A stretch of 64,000 nt of DNA from the NCBI GenBank assembly GCA_965237445.1, contig OZ250142.1, positions 1,798,001-1,862,000 of the forward strand, given 5' to 3'. The position numbers were made by a program, and so were the translations under genes. The notes under the pieces were generated by a model. The model ran no database searches. It saw only the letters and a program-made list of their open reading frames with translations, and was not told the origin of the DNA. The stretch comes from G963668185 sp965237445 (lineage in GTDB: Bacteria > Chloroflexota > Dehalococcoidia > Lucifugimonadales > G963668185). Positions 24,895-32,367 of this stretch are shown in pieces; positions within the stretch are counted from its first letter, which is position 1, and every line of letters starts with the position of its first letter.

Positions 24895-25047
24895 ATGGCA
24901 TTGCAGAGTTGGGGCCCGAACAAGAAGGCTCGCAGTATCGACGGACTGTTCATGTTGTCACTGATGTGCTGGACGGCCCCGTGTATCGTTAGTCCTTACG
25001 GGCCGTCCAGAACGCGGGCAGTCTACGGTACAATTGCCAACCTATGA
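24895..25047 (+). CDS. Small leader ORF (50 aa) translationally coupled to pduO
   Basis: A 50-codon frame begins at an ATG preceded by GGAGGAGGT, a near-ideal ribosome binding site 6 bases upstream. Its TGA (25045-25047) overlaps the ATG of the adenosyltransferase (25044-25046) in an ATGA, which implies coupled translation. The product begins MALQSWGPNKKARSIDGLFM, is Cys/Trp-containing, and matches nothing I know. An 11-bp perfect inverted repeat (24969-25010) lies inside the frame. It could be a regulatory leader peptide or a small protein. Ribosome profiling would settle this. Confidence 0.5.
   Translation: MALQSWGPNKKARSIDGLFMLSLMCWTAPCIVSPYGPSRTRAVYGTIANL
24969..25010 (+). promoter_or_regulatory. 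Perfect 11-bp stem-loop just upstream of the adenosyltransferase gene
   Basis: CTGGACGGCCC (24969-24979) pairs exactly with GGGCCGTCCAG (25000-25010) around a 20-base loop, ending 33 bases before the pduO start. No run of T follows, so it is not an ordinary terminator. It could mask the coupled start when leader translation stops. No cobalamin riboswitch core was recognised here. Confidence 0.5.
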
Positions 25048-25619
25048 GTTCCGGACCAGCACGCGTGTACACCAAGACGGGCGATGAGGGCGAGACCGGG
25101 CTGCTGTACGGCGGCCGCGTGCCTAAGGACGACCCGCGGTGCGAGGCGTACGGCTGCGTAGACGAGGCGGTCTCGGCCATGGGTCTTGCGCGTGCGCTGT
25201 GCGCCGATGAGCGGGTGAAGGATGTACTGCTGGCGACACAGCGGGAGCTGTTCACCGTGGGAGCGGAACTTGCCACAGACCCGGACGACTACGACAAACT
25301 GCTTAAACACTTCGACGTGACCCGTCCCGAAATGGTTGACCGGCTCGAAGCGATCATCGACGACATGAACGCGGAGCTTCGACTGCCCCGCGCATTCATA
25401 GTGCCAGGCGCGTCGGCGGGATCGGCTGCGTTGGACCTTGCGCGTAGCACACTGAGGCGGGCGGAGAGGCGTGTCGTGGCCCTCCACCGGAGCCGGCCGT
25501 TCCCAACCATGGAAGTGCTCAGGTACGTGAACCGCCTGGCGGACTTGCTCTTTGTCCTGGCGCGGTTCGAGGACCGCGCTCTGCCGATAGAACTGACCAC
25601 CGGCGAGGCGCCGCAGTAG
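25044..25619 (+). CDS. pduO: Cob(I)alamin adenosyltransferase, PduO type
   Basis: PduO-type enzymes transfer the adenosyl group of ATP to cob(I)alamin to make coenzyme B12. The 191-residue protein has the family opening VYTKTGDEGETGLLYGGR (8-25, nucleotide binding), a conserved CEAYGCVDE-type stretch with VDEAVSAMGLARAL near 40-53, and the C-terminal LARSTLRRAERRV and YVNRLADLLFVLAR. The length is typical. It is coupled to the upstream 50-codon leader ORF by an ATGA overlap. The his genes follow 18 bases later on the same strand, so it may be transcribed with them although the function is unrelated. Confidence 0.93.
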   Translation: MSSGPARVYTKTGDEGETGLLYGGRVPKDDPRCEAYGCVDEAVSAMGLARALCADERVKDVLLATQRELFTVGAELATDPDDYDKLLKHFDVTRPEMVDRLEAIIDDMNAELRLPRAFIVPGASAGSAALDLARSTLRRAERRVVALHRSRPFPTMEVLRYVNRLADLLFVLARFEDRALPIELTTGEAPQ

Positions 25620-25637
25620 CCGCAGCGTCCGGACCGC

Positions 25638-26272
25638 ATGACAGCGCCGTTCATCGCCATCGTGGATTACCGTGCAGGCAACGTGCGCAGCGTGGAGCGC
25701 GCGCTCCGGCGGTTCGGCGCGGAAGCGAAGGTCACGTCGGACGCAAGCCTCATCAAACGGGCAGACGGCGTAGTGTTCCCGGGCCAGGGCGCATGCGACT
25801 CTTCGATGGCCGAGCTTCGAAAGCGCGGTCTGGTGGACCCCATAAGAGAGTTCATAGCCAGCGGGCGGCCGTTCCTGGGAGTCTGCCTGGGCTTGCAACT
25901 ACTCCTGGAGCGGTCAGAGGAAGGAGACGAGCCGTGCTTGGGCGTGATTCCGGGAACTGTCCGGCGGTTCCCACAAGAGTTGGGCCTGAAGGTGCCGCAC
26001 ATGGGCTGGAACCGCGTAAAGCTCAACGGTATCCAGAGATGATGCGAGGCGTGCCGGATGAGTCGTACTTCTACTTCGTTCACGGCTACTATGCCGACCC
26101 TGAGCTCGACGGGGTTGTTGCCTCAACGACCACCTACGGCCTGGAGTTCTGCAGCGGCGTTGCGTGGGATAACGTACTGGGCGTCCAGTTCCACCCGGAG
26201 AAGAGCGGCGCCATTGGCCTGACGGTTTACCGCAACTTCGTCCGGATCGCGTCCAACGGGCAGACGGCGTGA
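25638..26272 (+). CDS. hisH: Imidazole glycerol phosphate synthase subunit HisH, apparent -1 frameshift
   Basis: HisH is the glutaminase that feeds ammonia to HisF in histidine biosynthesis. The first frame (25638-26042) carries YRAGNVRSVERAL, VFPGQGAC and the nucleophile motif GVCLGLQLL (C83). The second frame, to 26272, carries SYFYFVHGYY and the His-Glu pair in VQFHPEKSG. The frames meet at a run of A's at 26018-26020; one extra A would give WNRVKAQRYPEMMRGVPDES, which fits the family spacing exactly. All other his genes here are intact and HisF needs HisH, so a missing base in the assembly is more likely than a real lesion. Confidence 0.9.
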
Positions 26273-26288
26273 AAGGATAGGGGTCCGG

Positions 26289-27017
26289 ATGGAGGTCATT
26301 CCCGCGATAGACCTGAGGGGCGGCAGATGCGTCCGTCTCTTCCAGGGCGACTTCTCACAGGAGTCCGTGTACTCGGAAACGCCGGAGCGCGTTGCGGAGC
26401 AGTGGGCGAGCCTGGGAGCGTCTCGCCTCCACGTGATCGATCTTGACGGAGCGCGCGATGGGATCCCCGCAAACCTCGGATGCCTGGAACGGATTGTTGC
26501 CGCAGTAGACATACCGGTGCAGTTCGGCGGGGGTGTGAGAACCGCAACGGGCGCGGGCCGCGTACTGGGCGCAGGGGCCGACAGGGTGATTCTTGGGACA
26601 GCGGCCGTTGAGCACCCGGATCTGGTCAGCGAGCTTTGCGACGTTTACGGGACCTGCAGGCTAGTGGTGGGCGTCGACACGAGAGACGGCGAGGTGGTGC
26701 TGCGCGGATGGACGAAGGGTGGGGGTCTGCGGGCAACGGAGCTGATCGACAGAATGATGGACATAGGGATAACACGCTTCATGTTCACGGACGTATCCCG
26801 CGACGGCACGCTTACAGAGCCCAACTTCGTCGAGGTGGAAGCTCTCGCTGGCAGGCTTGGCATAACTCTGATCGTCGCAGGTGGGATCGCGAGCGTCGAC
26901 CACCTGGTCAGGCTTGCAGGTACAGGTGTGGAGGCCGCCGTCGTAGGAAAGGCTCTGTATACTAAGGACATCGATCTGGAAGAGGCACTCGCGGCGGCGA
27001 AGGCGGTGGAACGCTAG
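26289..27017 (+). CDS. hisA: ProFAR isomerase HisA (phosphoribosylformimino-AICAR ribotide isomerase)
   Basis: HisA catalyses the Amadori rearrangement of ProFAR to PRFAR, the substrate of HisHF. The 242-residue (beta/alpha)8 barrel has the catalytic Asp8 in MEVIPAIDLRGG, the RLFQGDF stretch, VQFGGGVRT near 78-86, the second acidic residue in TDVSRDGTL (about D127) and the phosphate site VAGGIASVDHLVRL. A GGATAGGGG lies before the ATG. It follows hisH by 16 bases. Confidence 0.95.
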   Translation: MEVIPAIDLRGGRCVRLFQGDFSQESVYSETPERVAEQWASLGASRLHVIDLDGARDGIPANLGCLERIVAAVDIPVQFGGGVRTATGAGRVLGAGADRVILGTAAVEHPDLVSELCDVYGTCRLVVGVDTRDGEVVLRGWTKGGGLRATELIDRMMDIGITRFMFTDVSRDGTLTEPNFVEVEALAGRLGITLIVAGGIASVDHLVRLAGTGVEAAVVGKALYTKDIDLEEALAAAKAVER

Positions 27018-27095
27018 TGGGACAACAGCCCAACTTCGATGGCGTCGGAGTGCGTCAGCCGGCGAGGGCACTTCCGTAGCGTGAGGTAACCACAG

Positions 27096-27665
27096 TTGAT
27101 CAAGAAGTTTGACGTAAATCAGATGGACCTGCTGACCGGTCCTGATAGGGCGGACCGCGTGGACGTGTATCGCGTCCTGGCCACGATCCCGATTCTCAAG
27201 CATCACCGCGTTGTGGACGTTGGATGTGGCCCCGGTTACTTCACCGTGCCGCTGGCCAAGTATGTTTTCGACGGAGAGGTAGTCGCACTGGACGTTCAGC
27301 CGGAGATGGTGGACGCCTGCAAGGAGCGGGTAGAGGCCGCGCGCCTTTCCAACGTGGAGTTCGGAGTATCGGAAGAGGTGAAGCTTCCCGTTGAGACGGG
27401 GTCAGTTGACGGGGCATTAATGGCTTTCGTGTTCCAGGAAGTCAGCAGCCGCAAGAGACTCTTGAGGGAAGTGAGCCGGACACTCAAGAAGGGCGGCTGG
27501 CTCACGATCATGGAGTGGCACAAGGTGGAGACGGACTACGGACCGCCGTTAAAGAGGCGCATTCCCGAGGAAGACATGCGCAAGATGACGGAGGACGTGG
27601 GAATGCGATACACCGCCCGGCTGGACCTGAACCCCGAGCACTACATGATCGTGATGCGCAAGTAA
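27096..27665 (+). CDS. Class I SAM-dependent methyltransferase within the his cluster
   Basis: This 189-residue protein is a class I methyltransferase of unknown substrate. The SAM site is VVDVGCGPGYFTVPLAK (about 38-54) with the acidic strand VVALDVQPEMVDACKERV and a motif IV region SVDGALMAFVFQEV, followed by LREVSRTLKKGGWLTIMEW. The start is a TTG at 27096 with GAGGT about seven bases upstream. It sits between hisA and hisF on the same strand, 78 bases after hisA and 5 bases before hisF, so it is almost certainly co-transcribed. No methylation step exists in histidine synthesis, so its job in this operon is open. Confidence 0.9.
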   Translation: MIKKFDVNQMDLLTGPDRADRVDVYRVLATIPILKHHRVVDVGCGPGYFTVPLAKYVFDGEVVALDVQPEMVDACKERVEAARLSNVEFGVSEEVKLPVETGSVDGALMAFVFQEVSSRKRLLREVSRTLKKGGWLTIMEWHKVETDYGPPLKRRIPEEDMRKMTEDVGMRYTARLDLNPEHYMIVMRK

Positions 27666-27670
27666 GCAGC

Positions 27671-28456
27671 TTGCTGGCCAAGCGGATCATTCCCTGCCTT
27701 GACGTAAAGGCGGGGCGCGTCGTGAAAGGCGTCAGGTTCCGCGACCACCGGGACGCAGGCGTACCGGCGGAACTAGCGTCACAATACGACGCTGAAGGCG
27801 CCGACGAGTTGGTCTTCTATGACATCACGGCGTCGGCTGATAACCGCGAAGTCATGCTCGACGTGGTGAGGCAGGCGGCCAACGAGGTCTTCATCCCACT
27901 CTCGGTTGGCGGAGGCCTGCGGAGCGTGGACGACATGGCGCGCATGCTCAACGCGGGTGCTGACAAAGTGTCGATCAACACGGCTGCCGTCGAGAATCCG
28001 GCCCTGATAGAGGAGTCTGCTCGCGCGTTCGGCAGCCAGTGCGTTGTGTTGGGGCTGGATGCCATCAAGGACCGTGAGTCACCGTCCGCGCGTTGGGATG
28101 TGCGCGTCCGCACTGGGGACGGCTCCGGACGCCCCACGAAGCTCGATGCCGTGGAGTGGGCCGCAAGAGCCGCGGAGCTCGGCGCCGGTGAGATCGTCGT
28201 GAACAGCATGGACGAAGACGGCCGCCGGAAAGGGTATGACCTCGCCCTGAACAGGACGATATCCGAGGCGGTAGGCATCCCCGTTGTCGCGAGCGGCGGC
28301 GCGGGCGGACCGGAGCACATGTACGATGCGCTGGTGGACGGCCGAGCGGACGCGGTGCTCGCCGCCAGCATTTTCCACTACGGCGAGTACAAGATTGCAG
28401 CGGTCAAGGAGTACCTCAAGGGGCGCGGCGTCCCGATACGCCCCGTAGAAGGCTGA
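27671..28456 (+). CDS. hisF: Imidazole glycerol phosphate synthase subunit HisF (cyclase)
   Basis: HisF closes the imidazole ring, using ammonia delivered by HisH, to give IGP and AICAR. The 261-residue barrel has the catalytic Asp in IIPCLDVKAGRVVKGV (D13 counting from the TTG at 27671), IPLSVGGGLRSVDDM, NTAAVENP, the second catalytic Asp in VNSMDEDGRRKGYDL and VVASGGAGGPEHM. The start is TTG directly before CTGGCCAAGCGG, which matches the family N-terminus (LAKRIIPCLD). It starts 5 bases after the methyltransferase stop. Confidence 0.95.
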   Translation: MLAKRIIPCLDVKAGRVVKGVRFRDHRDAGVPAELASQYDAEGADELVFYDITASADNREVMLDVVRQAANEVFIPLSVGGGLRSVDDMARMLNAGADKVSINTAAVENPALIEESARAFGSQCVVLGLDAIKDRESPSARWDVRVRTGDGSGRPTKLDAVEWAARAAELGAGEIVVNSMDEDGRRKGYDLALNRTISEAVGIPVVASGGAGGPEHMYDALVDGRADAVLAASIFHYGEYKIAAVKEYLKGRGVPIRPVEG

Positions 28457-28489
28457 CGGTTCGCAGAGTGAAACGCAGGGAGGACTTCG

Positions 28490-29107
28490 ATGCCCATTCA
28501 GCTTGACGAGAACGGACTTGTTCCGGCCATAGCCCAGGATGCCAGGACCAAGGACGTGATCATGCTTGGCTACATGAACCCCGGCGCGTTAAAGCGCACG
28601 ATTGAGGGCGGCGACGTGTGGTTCTACAGCCGCAGCCGGTCCGACATGTGGCACAAGGGCGAGGTGTCCGGCAACTACATGCGATATGAATCGGCGTCCA
28701 TGGACTGTGACGGGGACACGCTGCTGCTCCTGGTGAATCCCGACGGCCCTATCTGCCACACCGGCAGCCAGACCTGCTTCTTCATGCCGTTCGACGATAT
28801 GCCGGACTTCGAGAGGGTAGTGAAGGGTCCCCGCATCCTGGAGGAACTGTTCTCCGTAATCCAGGACCGCAAGGAAGAGATGCCGGAGGGCAGTTACACG
28901 GCGGAGCTTCTGAGTGAGGGCGTCGCTCGAATCAGCAAGAAAGTTGTGGAAGAGGCCGGCGAGACGGCGATCGCCGGGATGGGCGGCGACAAAGACGAGG
29001 TTGTGGAAGAGGCGGCCGATCTGCTGTACCACACTCTCGTGCTGCTGTCCGCGACCGGCGCACGCCCCGAGGAGGTGTGGGCCAAGCTGCGGGAGAGAAG
29101 CGGCTGA
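28490..29107 (+). CDS. hisI: Bifunctional phosphoribosyl-AMP cyclohydrolase/phosphoribosyl-ATP pyrophosphatase
   Basis: HisIE performs steps two and three of histidine synthesis. The 205-residue fusion has the HisI domain (1-105) with MLGYMNPGALKRTIEGG, SRSRSDMWHKGEVSGN, the metal site MDCDGDT and the zinc cysteines CHTGSQTCFF. It then has the HisE domain (about 112-205) with FSVIQDRKEEMP, SYTAELL and the acidic helix KKVVEEAGETAIAG...DEVVEEAADLLYH. A GGGAGGAC precedes the ATG. It is the last his gene in the cluster; hisB, C, D and G are not in the window. Confidence 0.95.
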   Translation: MPIQLDENGLVPAIAQDARTKDVIMLGYMNPGALKRTIEGGDVWFYSRSRSDMWHKGEVSGNYMRYESASMDCDGDTLLLLVNPDGPICHTGSQTCFFMPFDDMPDFERVVKGPRILEELFSVIQDRKEEMPEGSYTAELLSEGVARISKKVVEEAGETAIAGMGGDKDEVVEEAADLLYHTLVLLSATGARPEEVWAKLRERSG

Positions 29108-29129
29108 CTGTGCCTGCGATCTTGAGCCG

Positions 29130-30011
29130 TTAAGCTCCGGCCGGGGATGAGTCGGTCTCAAGTGCGTGCGTCATCGCACTGACTGCCACCTCGATCTGGT
29201 CATCGTCCGGCTTGCGCGTCGTTAGCGCCTGCAGCCAGAGGCTGGGTCCATTGATCAGGCGTACCAGTGGATTCTCCGCATGAAAGCCGCTGAAGCGGAT
29301 TAGCTCGTAGCTCACGGCCGCGATGGCCGGTACGAGTATGACCCTGGAAGAGATGAGCCACCACAATGGCTCGCGTCCCGCGAAAACGAACACCGCCACG
29401 GCCACAATCATGACGACAAGCAAAAACGCCGTGCCGCATCGAGGGTGCGCCGTCGGATACCTGCGAATGGACGGCAGATCCAGCGGGTCTCCGCGTTCCT
29501 GGGCGTGAATCGTCATGTGCTCAGCGCCGTGGTACATGAACACGCGGCGGATGTCTCTCATGCGGCTTATCAGGACAAGGTAGCCGAGGAACAGGCCCAG
29601 GCGAATCAGTCCTTCCACAACGTTGCTGAGAATGTCCGAGCCGAGCATGCCCTCGAAGGGCCTGCTTGCGAAAAGCGGCGTGAGAAAGAAGAGCGCAATT
29701 GCCAGGGCCAACGATACGACAAGCATCCCTGCCATGGCGCCTTTGCCCAATTCCTCTCCCTCGGCCTCAGCTGCAACGGCCGCGGAATAGCTGAGGGCGC
29801 GCATCCCAAGCGTGAGCGTTTCCGCGAGCGTCAGGACGCCGCGCACCAGCGGGACACGGCGCATCCGGCCGGTAAGCCAGCCTCCCAGAGGAATGCTTGT
29901 CTGCGCGATGGTGCCGTCCGGCCGGCGCACAGCGACGGATGCGTGTTTTCGTCCCCGAATCATGACGCCTTCAAGGACCGCCTGGCCGCCGTACGTGACC
30001 CGTTCAGACAT
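29130..30011 (-). CDS. DUF1385 family membrane protein (YqhQ-like)
   Basis: This 293-residue protein belongs to the DUF1385 family, conserved in Firmicutes and Chloroflexi with no firm function. The opening VTYGGQAVLEGVMIRG is diagnostic. It has about four hydrophobic segments (near 95-115, 130-155, 195-220 and 225-245) and the conserved YHGAEHMTIHAQE and HPRCGTAFLLVVM stretches, whose His, Glu and Cys residues look like a metal or active site. It is convergent with hisIE (22 bases apart). The neighbouring ribosomal genes on the same strand are separated from it by a terminator. Confidence 0.9.
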   Translation of the reverse strand: MSERVTYGGQAVLEGVMIRGRKHASVAVRRPDGTIAQTSIPLGGWLTGRMRRVPLVRGVLTLAETLTLGMRALSYSAAVAAEAEGEELGKGAMAGMLVVSLALAIALFFLTPLFASRPFEGMLGSDILSNVVEGLIRLGLFLGYLVLISRMRDIRRVFMYHGAEHMTIHAQERGDPLDLPSIRRYPTAHPRCGTAFLLVVMIVAVAVFVFAGREPLWWLISSRVILVPAIAAVSYELIRFSGFHAENPLVRLINGPSLWLQALTTRKPDDDQIEVAVSAMTHALETDSSPAGA

Positions 30012-30102
30012 TCGATACTAATTCCTGTCGATGCGACATCGGGGCGTGGCTCTTGCGGGACATAGATGCCCTGTAGCTCAGTTGTGTGCCCCCACAAAAG
30101 AA

Positions 30103-30130
30103 TAAGGGGTGAGACATTTCTCACCCCTCG
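30103..30130 (-). terminator. Rho-independent terminator after rplU-rpmA-rpmE
   Basis: GGGGTGAGA and TCTCACCCC (30106-30114 and 30119-30127) form a perfect 9-bp stem with a 4-base loop. On the minus strand it is followed by TTATTCTTTTGT, the expected T-rich tail. It lies about 25 bases past the rpmE stop and before the DUF1385 gene. Confidence 0.85.
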
Positions 30131-30153
30131 CGGCGCAATGAGCTTTAGTCGTG

Positions 30154-30357
30154 TTACTCGAGGTTGAACCGCCGCTTGAGTCTCTCGACCCTGCCTTCGG
30201 TGTCGACGATGCGCTGCTCGCCTGTGAAAAATGGGTGGCAACGATTGCAGACCTCAACACTGAGCTTCGCTCTGGTGGCTCCCGTCACATAAGATGAGCC
30301 GCATGAGCAGGTCACAACGGCCTCCGGGAAGTACTCGGGATGAATGTCGGTTCTCAT
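30154..30357 (-). CDS. rpmE: 50S ribosomal protein L31
   Basis: L31 binds the central protuberance of the 50S subunit and bridges to the 30S. The 67-residue protein is the zinc-containing (C+) form, with VVTCSCGSSYVTG (two Cys) and VEVCNRCHPFFTGEQRIVDT (two more). It follows rpmA by 16 bases; the rplU-rpmA-rpmE order is less common than rplU-rpmA alone but plausible. A strong terminator lies directly downstream. Confidence 0.96.
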   Translation of the reverse strand: MRTDIHPEYFPEAVVTCSCGSSYVTGATRAKLSVEVCNRCHPFFTGEQRIVDTEGRVERLKRRFNLE

Positions 30358-30373
30358 TGGTAAAACTTCTCCG

Positions 30374-30628
30374 CTAGACGGGGTAGACGCTGGCGCGCTT
30401 CTTTTTCTTTGTTTCGTGCTCGAACTTCACGGACCCGTCGATGAGAGCGAAGAGCGTGTGGTCCTTGCCGAGCCCAACGTTGCGCCCCGGCCGAATCCTC
30501 GTGCCCCGCTGGCGCACGATGATGGTCCCGGCGGTTACCACCTCAGAGTCGTAACGCTTCACGCCGAGCCGCCTGCCTGCGCTGTCGCGCCCGTTCCTGG
30601 TGCTGCCTCCGCCCTTCTTGTGCGCCAT
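30374..30628 (-). CDS. rpmA: 50S ribosomal protein L27
   Basis: L27 reaches the peptidyl-transferase centre with its N-terminus. The 84-residue protein has the family opening MAHKKGGGSTRNGRDSAGRR and VTAGTIIVRQRGTRIRPGRN. There is no cleavable N-terminal extension before MAHKKG, unlike in some Firmicutes. GAGGTAG lies before the ATG. It sits 22 bases downstream of rplU. Confidence 0.97.
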   Translation of the reverse strand: MAHKKGGGSTRNGRDSAGRRLGVKRYDSEVVTAGTIIVRQRGTRIRPGRNVGLGKDHTLFALIDGSVKFEHETKKKKRASVYPV

Positions 30629-30650
30629 TGCTGTCTACCTCGCTTGCGGC

Positions 30651-30965
30651 CTAGGGGATGTCAAGTATCTTGAGATCGGTGAATGGCTGGCGATGGCCGT
30701 TGCGCCTGCGGTACCGCGTTTTGGCCTTGTACTTGAACACGATGATCTTCTTGCCGCGGCCAACTCCGATGACCTCGGCATTTACCTTCGCGTCCGGCAG
30801 TGTAGGGGAACCGACCGAAACGACTCCGTCGTCAGATGTCATTATGACATCGGTCAATTCAATCCGGTCTCCCACATCTCCGGGGAGAGTCTCCACGCGG
30901 ATGGTGTCCCCCGGGGCGACCTTGTACTGTTTGCCGCCCGTCTCGACTATCGCATACTTTGCCAA
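30651..30965 (-). CDS. rplU: 50S ribosomal protein L21
   Basis: L21 binds 23S rRNA near L20. The 104-residue protein opens with AKYAIVETGGKQYKVAPGD, has VETLPGDVGDRIELTDV and closes with KYKAKTRYRRRNGHRQPFT, the conserved RNA-binding end. The start is a TTG at 30965 with a GAGGTTG upstream. It is the first gene of rplU-rpmA-rpmE. Confidence 0.97.
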   Translation of the reverse strand: MAKYAIVETGGKQYKVAPGDTIRVETLPGDVGDRIELTDVIMTSDDGVVSVGSPTLPDAKVNAEVIGVGRGKKIIVFKYKAKTRYRRRNGHRQPFTDLKILDIP

Positions 30966-31180
30966 CTAAGCAACCTCACTTACAGGAATTGTAAGCATGC
31001 AGCCTGTAGCTGGTCAAGGAGACGACACAGGAGTTAGTGGTTGTGGCGGGCTGGATTGCGCTCAATGAAGTAGTGCAGGCGTCAGGTTCGACCAAGACTA
31101 CAACGACTGTGAACGAGGCGCAGCGAACTCCGGTGATAACATGCCCGAATGCGTCATTCCCGCTTTCCTTACTGCCAATC

Positions 31181-31474
31181 ATGCACGTAGGCGTCTGTCG
31201 GACCGTCTTGCGGATGCAGGGTGTTCGCAGCCTAAAGGGCAAGCGCGGCATCATCGGCTCCCTGTGCGCGAGAGTGCGCAACAAGTACAACGTCTCGATC
31301 GCAGAAATCAGCGACAACGACTCATGGCAGACGGCGACGCTTGGCATGACCAGTGTCAGCAACGATCCGGTAGTGTCCGAAAAGATGCTGGCAGCCGTGC
31401 TGGACTTCATCGAGCGCGGCCGCGACGGAATTGAGATCGTTGAATGCGAGCGAGAGGTGATTTCGGGATTCTAA
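31181..31474 (+). CDS. DUF503 family protein (YlxP-like)
   Basis: This 97-residue protein belongs to the DUF503 family, often found near ribosome-assembly genes such as rbfA and infB in Firmicutes. It has the typical opening MHVGVCRTVLRMQGVRSLKG, then KRGIIGSLCARVRNKYNVSIAEI and DSWQTATLGMTSVSNDPVV. The start is placed at the ATG at 31181 because the family begins there; no clear ribosome binding site is seen. The frame runs further upstream but without homology. It is divergent from rplU. Confidence 0.88.
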   Translation: MHVGVCRTVLRMQGVRSLKGKRGIIGSLCARVRNKYNVSIAEISDNDSWQTATLGMTSVSNDPVVSEKMLAAVLDFIERGRDGIEIVECEREVISGF

Positions 31475-31553
31475 TCGCAGGATGTCTCGTTGACCAACGC
31501 TGTAGGAGTTGTGAGGTGGGCCTTTGAGTGATTTGGCAGGATGATTGGAGCCA

Positions 31554-32288
31554 ATGACCGTGCAGTCAGTCCCGGAAGCCGGTCTTGCCGCGGGCAAGTG
31601 CAAGGCGATAATTTTCGACCTTTGGGGCACCCTGGTGGACGAACTGTCCTATCCGGAGAGCAACCGCCTCACGTATCTCCGAAAGAACGATGAGATTGCG
31701 GACCTGCTCGGCGTAGACCACGAGGGCTTCTCGAAGGCGTGGGCCGCCGGAGCGGCCGGCCGGATGGCCGGTGTACCCGCTTCATTGGAAACCGCGCTAA
31801 CGGATGCTTGCGTTAATCTGGGAGTTGTACCACATATGGGTCGGATCAGGACCGGCGTCGAATTACGGTACGAGTATGTTCGCGAGGCCCTCTCTCCACG
31901 TCCCGGAGCAATTGATACGATTTCTACTCTGAGCAAGTTCGGTTACAAGGTAGGGCTGATAAGCAACTGCGGCGAAGAGGTCACCCGGCATTGGAATTCG
32001 ACTCCCTTTGCGCCGCTCTTCGATGCCGCGGTCTTCTCCTTTAGTGCCAAGCTCGTTAAGCCAGACCCTCGAATCTACCGGATGGCGGCGGAGACGCTTG
32101 GAGTGGCGCCCGTGGAGTGCCTTTACGTTGGAGACGGCAGCGGAAACGAACTCACGGGCGCAGCGGACGTGGGAATGACGCCTGTGCTGATTCGCGCTTC
32201 GTACGATCAAGCCGACGGCGCCCGCCAAAGCTGGGGTGGTATGCGAATATCGACCATACGAGAGGTGCTTGGTCTGCTGGAAGGGTGA
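31554..32288 (+). CDS. HAD-family hydrolase
   Basis: This is a haloacid dehalogenase-superfamily hydrolase, most likely a phosphatase. The 244-residue protein has motif I IIFDLWGTLVDE, in which the second Asp of the usual DxD is Trp. It has motif II GLISNCGEE, motif III as the Lys in AKLVKPDPRIYRMAAETLG and motif IV YVGDGSGNELTGAADVGM, with a helical cap between motifs I and II. The loss of the second Asp, the usual acid/base residue of phosphatases, resembles dehalogenase-like members, so a phosphatase role is not certain. The ATG at 31554 follows a GGAG by 3 bases. Confidence 0.9.
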   Translation: MTVQSVPEAGLAAGKCKAIIFDLWGTLVDELSYPESNRLTYLRKNDEIADLLGVDHEGFSKAWAAGAAGRMAGVPASLETALTDACVNLGVVPHMGRIRTGVELRYEYVREALSPRPGAIDTISTLSKFGYKVGLISNCGEEVTRHWNSTPFAPLFDAAVFSFSAKLVKPDPRIYRMAAETLGVAPVECLYVGDGSGNELTGAADVGMTPVLIRASYDQADGARQSWGGMRISTIREVLGLLEG

Positions 32289-32367
32289 CCAAGGCTGTTG
32301 TTCTTCAGGGCACATGGACTGGCTGTGCCCATTTAACGTTCGCAGTTGGGAATTCGGCCTTGGGCCA

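Noticed and set aside
24700..25043. Cobalamin riboswitch before the adenosyltransferase
   Set aside because: No B12-box core or typical multi-helix layout was recognised; only a simple hairpin is visible.
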